Shown here: in pieces, positions 1 through 5,703 of the stretch
Numbering within the stretch: position 1 is the stretch's first letter
How the letters are laid out: each line of letters begins with the position of its first letter
Source: an uncultured Burkholderiales bacterium
GTDB taxonomy: Bacteria; Pseudomonadota; Gammaproteobacteria; Burkholderiales; Burkholderiaceae_D
Assembly: GCA_937872165.1 (NCBI GenBank)
Contig: CALMOR010000215.1
Coordinates: forward strand, 6,365 to 12,067
Length of the DNA: 5,703 nt
Direction of reading: 5' to 3'
Position numbers and translations under genes: made by a program
Notes under the pieces: generated by a model
What the model was told of the DNA's origin: nothing
Database searches by the model: none
What the model saw: only the letters and a program-made list of their open reading frames with translations

Positions 1-618
1 CGCTTCCTCGGCTGGAACCTGCCCACCTCCGTCGAAGGCATCGGCTGGTTCTTCAATCCGTTCGCATGGCAGCTGCTGTTCTTCGTCGGCGCGCTGTGCG
101 CCATCGCACCCGACCGCTGGCAGCCGGTGATGCGGTGGCGGCCATGGCTCGGTGTGCTCGCCGCGATCTATCTGATCTTCTCGACCGTGGTCGCGAGCAG
201 CTGGCAGATCACGTCGTTCGGCGATCTGCTGGCGGCCTGGATGCCGTCGGCGTGGTTCGAGTGGATGTACCCGATCGACAAGACCAACATGGACGTGCTG
301 AGGCTGCTGCACTTCCTCGCGCTCGCGTACCTGGTCGCGCACTTCATCCGGCCATCGGCACGATTTCTGCGTCGCTGGTGGGCGCGGCCGCTGATCGCAT
401 GCGGTCGCCAGTCGCTGTACGTGTTCTGCCTCGGCATCTTCCTGTCTTTCGCGGCGCACTTCGCTCTCGTCGAAGTCAGCGCGCGCGTGCCGATGCAGAT
501 CGGCGTCAGCGTCGTCGGCCTCGCACTGATGACGGCGCTCGCAGCATTGATGAACTGGTACCGGCAACGCGAAGCCACCGCGGGCCGACGTCGATCGACG
601 AGGACGGTGAACGGATGA
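1..618 (+). CDS. opgC: OpgC-type membrane acyltransferase, C-terminal part (5' end outside window)
   Basis: OpgC proteins are inner-membrane acyltransferases that add succinyl (or related acyl) groups to osmoregulated periplasmic glucans. The reading frame is open from base 1 and gives 205 residues, about half of a usual OpgC, so the start lies upstream. Family features seen in visible-residue numbering are a W-FFNPFAWQLLFFVG stretch (16-30), KTNMDVLRLLHFLALAY (94-110) and CGRQSLYVFCLGIFLS (134-149). About five hydrophobic segments are visible, near 20-36, 49-68, 98-116, 130-158 and 164-187. The tail (188-205) is short and Arg-rich, which fits a cytoplasmic C-terminus. The stop codon overlaps the next gene's ATG (ATGA), implying translational coupling with two SGNH proteins. 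Family assignment is by recognition of conserved motifs. The acyl donor and the exact glucan are not visible, and another acyl group or polysaccharide is possible. Confidence 0.88.
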   Translation, partial: RFLGWNLPTSVEGIGWFFNPFAWQLLFFVGALCAIAPDRWQPVMRWRPWLGVLAAIYLIFSTVVASSWQITSFGDLLAAWMPSAWFEWMYPIDKTNMDVLRLLHFLALAYLVAHFIRPSARFLRRWWARPLIACGRQSLYVFCLGIFLSFAAHFALVEVSARVPMQIGVSVVGLALMTALAALMNWYRQREATAGRRRSTRTVNG

Positions 619-1487
619 ACGAGCAGCGGGATGAGGGATCGCCGATCGCGCCACGGCGGACGACGGAGCGCGACCGGGCCGGACGCAAGACGGCACGGAT
701 CGACATTCCGTGCGCGCGTTCGATCGCGATCGCGGGCGCGCTGCTGGCGTCGGTCGCGGCGCAGGCGGCCGCGCCGAGCCGGGAGCGCGTTCACGAAGCG
801 ACGGTCCCGCCGCTCTGCAACGCACCCGACGATACCGCGGTGATCGACGGTCCCCTGCCGCGGCTCGCGCGCCGCATCAAGGCGAACGAGCCGCTGACGA
901 TCGTCGTGATCGGATCGGGTTCCGCGGCCGGAAGCGGCACGAGCCGCAAGGAGGCCGGCTTCCCGTATCGACTGGAAGCGCGCTTCGGCAAGAGCTTCCC
1001 GAAGTCGAAAACGCGACTGGTGGTCCTCGCCGAAATGGGACAGACCGCGCCGACCAGCTACCTGCGCATCGCGAAGGAGGTGCTGCCGTTGAAGCCCGCG
1101 CTGGTGATCTGGCAGACCGGCTCCGCAGACGCTGCGCGCGGGGTGCCGGTGATGGACTTCGGACAGGCGCTCGAGCACGGCATCGGCGAGTTGCGCGACC
1201 AGGGTAGCGACGTGCTGCTGGTCGACGGACAGTTCAGCCCGCGCGCGTCGCTGCTGCTCAACACGGACGGTTATCGCGAGGCGGTGCGATGGAACGCGCG
1301 ACGCTACGACCTGCCGCTCTTCAAGCGCTACGACACGATGCAGTACTGGTGGTCGCACGAGGTGTTCGACCTCGATGCCGAAGACAAGGCGAACCAGCTC
1401 GCGAACGCCGACCGCATCCACGACTGCGTCGCGGCATGGCTGGTCCATGCGATCGAACTCGGCATCGCGACCGGCCCGAAGCCATGA
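615..1487 (+). CDS. Exported SGNH/GDSL-family protein lacking the nucleophilic Ser (probable pseudoenzyme)
   Basis: This is a 290-residue SGNH/GDSL-fold protein, colinear with the next gene product. The ATG at 615 was chosen because it overlaps the opgC stop as ATGA and has AGGA at 601-604. A charged N-region of about 35 residues with eight Arg precedes a hydrophobic stretch (36-53) ending in Ala residues. This is an exported or membrane-anchored N-terminus with an unusually long n-region. Block I reads GSGSAAG (100-106), with Gly102 at the nucleophile position. Block II keeps Gly142. Block III reads WQTGSAD (167-173), with Ala171 in place of Asn. The C-terminal D-x-x-H is present (Asp266, His269). 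Cys68 and Cys271 match a Cys pair in the neighbour and could form a disulfide. Normal SGNH hydrolysis looks impaired, so a binding, scaffolding or acyl-handling role beside OpgC is inferred. Use of Ser101 or Ser103 instead cannot be excluded. Confidence 0.85.
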   Translation: MNEQRDEGSPIAPRRTTERDRAGRKTARIDIPCARSIAIAGALLASVAAQAAAPSRERVHEATVPPLCNAPDDTAVIDGPLPRLARRIKANEPLTIVVIGSGSAAGSGTSRKEAGFPYRLEARFGKSFPKSKTRLVVLAEMGQTAPTSYLRIAKEVLPLKPALVIWQTGSADAARGVPVMDFGQALEHGIGELRDQGSDVLLVDGQFSPRASLLLNTDGYREAVRWNARRYDLPLFKRYDTMQYWWSHEVFDLDAEDKANQLANADRIHDCVAAWLVHAIELGIATGPKP

Positions 1488-2314
1488 GCGGATGGCTGCG
1501 GGCGGCGCGGATGCTCGCGCCGTGGGTCGTCGCGATGTCGTCGGTCGCCGTCGCGGCGTCCGACGAGCCGGGGGTCGTCGACGACGTCTGCGCGGCTCCC
1601 GCGGCGCTCGGCAGGCTCACCGACGCGTTGCCGAATGCGCGTGCGGCGCTCACGGCCGGCAGGCCTCTGCGGATCGTCACGCTCGGCTCCTCGTCGACCG
1701 CCGGCGCCGGTGCGAGCGCGACGCGCTACAACTACCCGTCCCGCCTCGCGGTCGAGCTCGCGCAGCGACGTCCCGCGGCCACCGTCGAGATCATCAATCG
1801 CGGGATCAACGGCGAGGACGCATGGGAGAACCTCAAGCGCCTGCAGGAAGACGTGATCGACGCGCGCCCGGACCTCGTGATCTGGCAGATGGGAACCAAC
1901 GCGATCCTCCACGACATCGACTACGAGGACTTCGATCGCGTCGTCCAACAGGGGCTCGACCGCATGCGCGCCGCGAACATCGAGGTCGTGCTGATGGACC
2001 TCCAGTACGCGCCGCGCGTGACCGAAGTCCCCGACCACACGCGGATGCTCCAGCACTTCGATTCGCTCGGATCGCGCAACCACGTGCCGGTCTTCCATCG
2101 CTTCGCCGTGATGAAGTTCTGGGCCGATGCGATGCGCACGAGCTATGTCGGCATGCTGTCGTCCGACGGACTCCATCTGAACGACCGCAGCTACGGCTGT
2201 CTCGCCGAGCGCCTCGCGGATGCCATCGTCGGCGACGAGGTCGGGGCGCCGACCCGGCTCGTGATCGGGCCGGGCGGCAAGCCCGACCATCCGACGCACG
2301 CGATGCAGCACTGA
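1484..2314 (+). CDS. Exported SGNH/GDSL-family hydrolase or acyltransferase, intact catalytic residues
   Basis: This 276-residue protein starts at an ATG overlapping the previous stop (ATGA). No clear Shine-Dalgarno is seen, so translation probably depends on coupling. Residues 1-24 look like a Sec signal peptide, with Arg6/Arg9, a hydrophobic core at 11-24 and an AVA cleavage-like end, placing the enzyme in the periplasm. SGNH blocks are complete: GSSSTAG (68-74) with Ser70 as predicted nucleophile, Gly107 and Asn109 in RGING, GTN (137-139), and SDGLH with Asp228 and His231 as catalytic pair. Cys36 and Cys239 may form a disulfide joining the N-terminus to the last helix. The family covers esterases and O-acyl transferases. 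With a co-encoded OpgC, an acyl transferase or esterase acting on the periplasmic glucan is the best inference. The substrate is not shown by the sequence. It shares motif order and the VIWQ segment with the upstream paralog, indicating an old tandem duplication. Confidence 0.88.
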   Translation: MSGWLRAARMLAPWVVAMSSVAVAASDEPGVVDDVCAAPAALGRLTDALPNARAALTAGRPLRIVTLGSSSTAGAGASATRYNYPSRLAVELAQRRPAATVEIINRGINGEDAWENLKRLQEDVIDARPDLVIWQMGTNAILHDIDYEDFDRVVQQGLDRMRAANIEVVLMDLQYAPRVTEVPDHTRMLQHFDSLGSRNHVPVFHRFAVMKFWADAMRTSYVGMLSSDGLHLNDRSYGCLAERLADAIVGDEVGAPTRLVIGPGGKPDHPTHAMQH

Positions 2315-2320
2315 CCGATC

Positions 2321-2351
2321 TTGCGGACGCGCGGCGACGCCCGCGTAAACT
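2321..2351 (+). promoter_or_regulatory. Possible sigma-70-like promoter for the peptidase/ABC transcription unit
   Basis: TTGCGG (2321-2326) could be a -35 element and TAAACT (2346-2351) a -10, with a 19-base spacer that is slightly long. This is the only intergenic space in the window large enough for a promoter, and TAAACT stands out in an otherwise very GC-rich stretch. An imperfect dyad lies between the elements: ACGCG (2327-2331) pairs with CGCGT (2342-2346), and GGC pairs with GCC inside it. That could be an operator or may be chance in GC-rich DNA. Matches to consensus are partial, so this is tentative. Confidence 0.35.
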
Positions 2352-2360
2352 CCCGCAGCC

Positions 2361-2375
2361 GGCGACGACGTCGCC
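2361..2375 (+). promoter_or_regulatory. Perfect short inverted repeat (hairpin) in the 5' leader next to the ribosome binding site
   Basis: GGCGAC-GAC-GTCGCC is a perfect 6-bp stem with a 3-base loop, ending one base before the Shine-Dalgarno GAGGGAG at 2376-2382. If transcription starts about seven bases after the proposed -10, the hairpin lies at the very 5' end of the mRNA. It could protect the transcript or influence ribosome loading. No U-run follows, so it is not an intrinsic terminator. A stem of this size can arise by chance at this GC content. Confidence 0.3.
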
Positions 2376-2382
2376 GAGGGAG
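2376..2382 (+). promoter_or_regulatory. Ribosome binding site fixing the S9 peptidase start
   Basis: GAGGGAG lies 10 bases before the ATG at 2393. It is the clearest Shine-Dalgarno in the window. It decides the start against the in-frame upstream TTG at 2321, which would add a low-complexity Arg-rich extension of 24 residues encoded by promoter-like DNA. Confidence 0.65.
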
Positions 2383-2392
2383 CCTTCCGACG

Positions 2393-4534
2393 ATGAGCAG
2401 AAACAAACGCCCGATCACGATCGACGATCTGTGGTCGATGAAGCGCTTCGGCCCGGCCACCCTCTCGCCCGAAGGTCGGTGGGCCTGCGCGGCGGTGACC
2501 TCGTATTCGATGGACGGCAACGACAGCGTCTCGCAGTTGTGGCTCTTCGCGACCGACGGCACGAGCGAACGCCAGCTCACGCAAGGACAGAAGGATGCCG
2601 ACCCGCAATGGTCGCCCGACGGTCGCTGGATCGCGTTCACGTCGCGACGGCCGACCGCGCCGGGCGGCACGCCCGACGATCAGGCGCAGCTATACCTGAT
2701 CGCGGCCGACGGCGGCGAAGCGATCCGCGCGACGGAACACGCGACCGGCGTTGCGGCGCTGCGCTGGTTCCCCGACAGCAGGCGCATCGCGTTCGTTTCG
2801 TGGGTGTGGGCCGACGAGTCCGGCGTCGAGGCGCAGGCGAAGCGGATGAAGGCCGAGCGCGACGACAAGGTCAAGGCCTACGCGCTCGAGCACAACCACT
2901 ATCGATACTGGGACCACTGGCTCGAGCGCGGCCGCACGCCGCACGTGCACGTCGCCACGCTGGCGCTCGCCGGCGCGGGCGCCGCCGCCGGCAGCGCGAC
3001 GCTCGCATCGGTGCGCGATCTCTTCGACGGCACCCGGTTCCATCTGCCGCCGCAGGAGCCGGACGCGAATCTCTTCGACATCAGTCCCGACGGCCGCGAG
3101 ATCGCGTTCACGTTCGACTTCGATCCCGATCCGCGCGCCCCGTCGTTCACCGACGTCGTGCTGATGGACGTGAAGAAGGGCAAGTGGACGTGCCCGACGC
3201 GCGACAGCGGCCGAGCCGAGGAGTCGCCGCGCTATTCGCCCGACGGCCGCTGGATCGCCGTGCTGTCGTCCGACCTCGCGCGGGCCCACAACGAGCAGGC
3301 GCGCCTGGCGCTGATCCGTCGCGTCGACCACGCGATCGTGCCGCTGACCTTCGACTGGGATCGCGGCATCGCCGGGCCGTCGCGATGGACCGCCGATTCG
3401 AAGCGCCTGCTGCTGCTCGCCGAAGACGAGATCGCGCAGCCGATCTGGTCGCTCGACGTCCCGGCATCCGACGCGGCGGCGCCGATCATCGACCCGCCGC
3501 GCGAACTGCTGCGCGGGCCGCATCACGGGGGCGTCGTCACCGACCTCGCGATCAGCGGCGACGGCGCGACGCTCGCGTACTCGCGCTCGTCGCAGACCCA
3601 TCCGCCGACGCTGTTCAGCAGCGACGCGGACGGCAAACGCGAACGGTCCATCGAGCGTCTCAACGCGGCCGTCGTCGATCGACTGGAGCTCGCGAGCACG
3701 CACTCGGTGAGCGTCGCCGGTTTCGAAGGCGAGCCGGTCCAGATGTGGGTCGTGACGCCGCCGGGCTTCGACTTCGACGGCATCCACGGCAAGCCGAAGA
3801 AGGCCGGCAAGCACCAGAAGCAGTGGCCACTGATGCACTCGATCCACGGCGGTCCGCACACCTGTGCGAACGATGGCTGGCACTGGCGCTGGAACACGCA
3901 GCTGTTCGCGGCGCAGGGATGCGTCGTCGCCTCGGTCAACTATCACGGGTCGACCGGATGGGGCCAGAGCTTCGTCGGCTCGATCGACGGCGACTGGGGA
4001 CGACGCGAGCTCGCCGATATCGAGGCGGGCACCGAGTTCCTCCTGCGCACCGGCCGCATCGATGCGAAGCGCGTGACCGCGACCGGCGGCAGCTACGGCG
4101 GCTACATGGTGGCGCTGATGAACGGACGCGCCACGCCCGGACGCTATGCGGCCTACGTCTGCCACGCCGGCTGCTACGACTGGGTCGCGATGATGGGCTC
4201 CGACGGCTACTTCTGGTTCGGTCACGAACTCGGCGGCTTCCCCTGGGAGGACGAGTCCCGCGTGCTGGCGCAGTCCCCGCATCACTACGCGGCCGCGTTC
4301 GAGACGCCGACGCTGGTGATCCATGGCGAGCTCGACTATCGCGTCCCCTATTACCAGGGCCTCGCCTACTACAACACGCTGCGCGTGAAGAAGGTGCCGT
4401 CGCGCCTCCTGTGCTATCCGGACGAGAACCACTGGATCCTCAAGCCGCAGAACTCGCGCCTCTGGTACCGCGAATTCTTCGGCTGGCTCGATCGCCACGC
4501 CGGCCCTCCGAAGTCGAAGGGCGAGGACCGCTGA
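2393..4534 (+). CDS. S9-family (prolyl oligopeptidase-like) serine peptidase, cytoplasmic
   Basis: This 713-residue protein has the two-part S9 layout: an N-terminal beta-propeller (about 1-430) and a C-terminal alpha/beta-hydrolase (about 435-705). Propeller blades show PD40-type repeats: SPDGRWIAF (74-82), FPDSRRIAF (126-134), SPDGREIAF (231-239), SPDGRWIAV (282-290) and weaker copies near 333 and 388. The catalytic domain has HGGP (485-488) near the oxyanion hole and NYHGSTGWG (516-524). Ser567 in GGSYGGY is the predicted nucleophile, with Asp648 in GELDYRVP and His680 in DENHW completing the triad. The segment around 155-187, ending in a YRYWDHW motif, is typical of S9 dipeptidyl- and acylaminoacyl-peptidase-like members. 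No signal peptide is present, so a cytosolic exo- or oligopeptidase is likely. The exact specificity cannot be told. A Lys-rich loop (about 467-477) precedes the hydrolase core. The next gene starts 13 bases downstream, suggesting co-transcription. Confidence 0.93.
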   Translation: MSRNKRPITIDDLWSMKRFGPATLSPEGRWACAAVTSYSMDGNDSVSQLWLFATDGTSERQLTQGQKDADPQWSPDGRWIAFTSRRPTAPGGTPDDQAQLYLIAADGGEAIRATEHATGVAALRWFPDSRRIAFVSWVWADESGVEAQAKRMKAERDDKVKAYALEHNHYRYWDHWLERGRTPHVHVATLALAGAGAAAGSATLASVRDLFDGTRFHLPPQEPDANLFDISPDGREIAFTFDFDPDPRAPSFTDVVLMDVKKGKWTCPTRDSGRAEESPRYSPDGRWIAVLSSDLARAHNEQARLALIRRVDHAIVPLTFDWDRGIAGPSRWTADSKRLLLLAEDEIAQPIWSLDVPASDAAAPIIDPPRELLRGPHHGGVVTDLAISGDGATLAYSRSSQTHPPTLFSSDADGKRERSIERLNAAVVDRLELASTHSVSVAGFEGEPVQMWVVTPPGFDFDGIHGKPKKAGKHQKQWPLMHSIHGGPHTCANDGWHWRWNTQLFAAQGCVVASVNYHGSTGWGQSFVGSIDGDWGRRELADIEAGTEFLLRTGRIDAKRVTATGGSYGGYMVALMNGRATPGRYAAYVCHAGCYDWVAMMGSDGYFWFGHELGGFPWEDESRVLAQSPHHYAAAFETPTLVIHGELDYRVPYYQGLAYYNTLRVKKVPSRLLCYPDENHWILKPQNSRLWYREFFGWLDRHAGPPKSKGEDR

Positions 4535-4547
4535 GCCGAGCCGCGCG

Positions 4548-5471
4548 ATGCTGACCGTCGAACATCTCGCCAAGTCCTACGGTTCGAAACAGGCCGTCGT
4601 CGACGTGTCGCTGACGGTCGCGCGCGGCGAGGTCGTCGGGCTGCTCGGTCCCAACGGTGCCGGCAAGTCGACGACCGTCGCGATGATCTGCGGCCTGGTC
4701 ACGCCCGACGCCGGGCGCGTCCTCGTCGACGGCGAGGCGATCCGCTCCGACGACGGTCCGGTCAAGCGCCGCATCGGTCTCGTGCCGCAGGACATCTCGT
4801 TGTTCGAGGACTTCGGCGCACGCGACAACCTCGAGTTGTTCGGCGCGCTGTACGGCGTCCGGGGCGCCCTGCTGAAGGAACGCGTGGACGCGGCGCTCGA
4901 ACTCGTCGGCCTCGTCGATCGCGCGAAGGACAAGCCGTCCGGCTACTCGGGCGGGATGAAGCGGCGTCTCAACATCGCCGCCGCGCTGGTCCACGACCCC
5001 GACCTGCTGGTGCTCGACGAGCCCACCGTCGGCGTCGATCCGCAGAGTCGCAACGCGATCTTCGACAACCTCGAGGCGCTCGCGGCGCGCGGCAAGGCGA
5101 TCGTCTACACGACGCACTACATGGAGGAGGCCGAGCGTCTCGCCGACCGCATCGTCATCGTCGACGACGGCCGTCTCGTCGCGTCGGACACGCCGGCCGT
5201 GCTGATGCGGTCCCTCGGCAACACCGGACTCGTGACGATGGAAGTGGAAGGGCCGGTCGACGTGAGGACGCTGCTCGCCGAACCGGGCGTCACGCGCGCC
5301 GAGCAGAGCGGCGACGTGTTGACGCTGGCGATCGCCGACCTCGGCGCAAGCCTGCCGCACGTGCTGACGTGGCTCGCGTCGCAGGGACATGCGATCCGCC
5401 GCATCGACAGCTCCCGGGCCAACCTCGAAGACGTCTTCCTGACGTTGACCGGCAGGCAGTTGCGCGACTAG
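4548..5471 (+). CDS. ABC transporter ATP-binding protein, DrrA/NatA/CcmA-type exporter ATPase
   Basis: This 307-residue nucleotide-binding subunit powers an ABC-2 export system at the cytoplasmic face of the inner membrane. All motifs are intact: Walker A GPNGAGKST (34-42), Q-loop Gln81, signature SGGMKRR (134-140), Walker B LLVLDEP with Asp157 and catalytic Glu158, D-loop VGVDP (161-165), and H-loop His190 in TTHYMEEAERLADR. After the NBD (about 1-222) comes a small C-terminal domain (about 225-307) ending in the ANLEDVFLTLTGR signature of this subfamily. The ATG at 4548 lies 13 bases after the peptidase stop and has only a weak GAG-type upstream sequence. The permease start follows after two bases, so ATPase and permease are partners. 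The substrate (drug, lipid, peptide, polysaccharide or ion) cannot be inferred from the ATPase. Confidence 0.95.
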   Translation: MLTVEHLAKSYGSKQAVVDVSLTVARGEVVGLLGPNGAGKSTTVAMICGLVTPDAGRVLVDGEAIRSDDGPVKRRIGLVPQDISLFEDFGARDNLELFGALYGVRGALLKERVDAALELVGLVDRAKDKPSGYSGGMKRRLNIAAALVHDPDLLVLDEPTVGVDPQSRNAIFDNLEALAARGKAIVYTTHYMEEAERLADRIVIVDDGRLVASDTPAVLMRSLGNTGLVTMEVEGPVDVRTLLAEPGVTRAEQSGDVLTLAIADLGASLPHVLTWLASQGHAIRRIDSSRANLEDVFLTLTGRQLRD

Positions 5472-5473
5472 CG

Positions 5474-5703
5474 ATGTACGCGCTGGTCGCATTGATCAGG
5501 AAGGACCTGATCCTCTACTTCTCGAATCGGCGCGCGCTCGCGATCACCGTCGCCGCGCCGATCGCGATCGCCGCGTTCTTCGGCTCGCTGTTCGGCGGGT
5601 CGTCGAACGACGGCGAGCGTTCGCGCGTGCCGATCGCGATCGTCGACCTCGATCGCAGCGACGCGTCGAGGCGCGTGGTGGACGCGATGACCGCCGACGC
5701 GAT
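5474..5703 (+). CDS. ABC-2 type transporter permease, N-terminal part (3' end outside window)
   Basis: The frame starts at an ATG two bases after the ATPase stop and stays open to the window edge, giving 76 complete codons. The N-terminus (MYALVALIRKDLILYFSNRRAL) is the amphipathic, charged start typical of ABC-2 permeases. A first transmembrane segment follows at about 22-42 (rich in Ala, Ile and Phe), then a soluble segment beginning RVPIAIVDLDRSDASRRVV. That pattern matches the ABC2_membrane_3 type, with a large periplasmic domain between TM1 and TM2. A full protein would usually be about 370-450 residues, so most of it is missing. It forms the membrane channel for the preceding ATPase. 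Another permease gene may follow, but this cannot be seen. Confidence 0.85.
   Translation, partial: MYALVALIRKDLILYFSNRRALAITVAAPIAIAAFFGSLFGGSSNDGERSRVPIAIVDLDRSDASRRVVDAMTADA

Noticed and set aside
66..614. Upstream in-frame extension of the first SGNH protein
   Set aside because: This stretch reads as Arg-rich non-protein-like sequence and overlaps the opgC frame, which has clear transmembrane segments. The ATG at 615 with the ATGA overlap is far better.
720..735. GCGATCGC palindromes (also near 5571), resembling the cyanobacterial HIP1 element
   Set aside because: They occur only a few times, inside coding sequence rich in GCG, ATC and GCC codons. Codon use explains them, and gene content is not cyanobacterial.
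168..1448. Minus-strand open frames of about 426 codons (also 1328-2608 and 4440-5492)
   Set aside because: They lie opposite well-supported genes, show low-complexity Arg-rich products and lack family motifs or convincing ribosome binding sites.
2315..2375. Intrinsic terminator after the SGNH-2 gene
   Set aside because: The stems present are not followed by a T-run and lie next to a Shine-Dalgarno. Transcription could read through into the peptidase gene.
1375..4554. Open frame of 1059 codons on the plus strand across several genes
   Set aside because: Its translation is Arg/Ala-rich without recognisable domains and overlaps the SGNH-2 and S9 genes, which have intact catalytic motifs. It is a GC-rich shadow frame.
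2690..4573. Long minus-strand open frame (627 codons) opposite the S9 peptidase
   Set aside because: It is an antisense shadow typical of high-GC DNA. The composition is biased toward Arg, Val and Asp, no domain is seen, and the opposite strand encodes a complete enzyme.

Overview
The window is a GC-rich (about two thirds G+C by eye), densely packed stretch of bacterial chromosome. All six supported genes lie on the plus strand. An OpgC acyltransferase, exported SGNH proteins and an ABC-2 exporter point to a Gram-negative proteobacterium. A beta- or gammaproteobacterium fits best, but the genus cannot be read from the sequence. There are no tRNA or rRNA genes, insertion sequences, CRISPR arrays or phage genes.

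Positions 1-2314 hold an envelope-glucan modification cluster. It starts with the C-terminal half of an OpgC-type integral membrane acyltransferase, whose N-terminus lies before the window. Two SGNH/GDSL-family exported proteins follow. Each junction is a 4-base ATGA stop/start overlap, so the three genes are almost certainly one translationally coupled operon. The two SGNH proteins are diverged tandem paralogs. The second keeps the Ser, Gly, Asn and Asp-x-x-His residues of the fold. The first has Gly where the nucleophilic Ser should be and Ala where the block III Asn should be. The likely model, an inference, is that OpgC moves acyl groups across the inner membrane and the SGNH pair transfers, edits or binds them on a periplasmic glucan. 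This would be a split counterpart of the fused AT3-SGNH O-acetyltransferases.

Positions 2315-2392 form the only real intergenic gap. It carries a possible promoter, a short perfect hairpin and a good Shine-Dalgarno sequence, so a new transcription unit probably begins here.

Positions 2393-5703 encode a cytoplasmic S9-family (prolyl oligopeptidase-like) serine peptidase, a DrrA/NatA-type ABC ATPase, and the N-terminus of its ABC-2 permease, which runs off the window. Gaps of 13 and 2 bases suggest co-transcription. The ATPase and permease form an exporter whose substrate cannot be deduced. Whether the peptidase is functionally tied to it is unknown.
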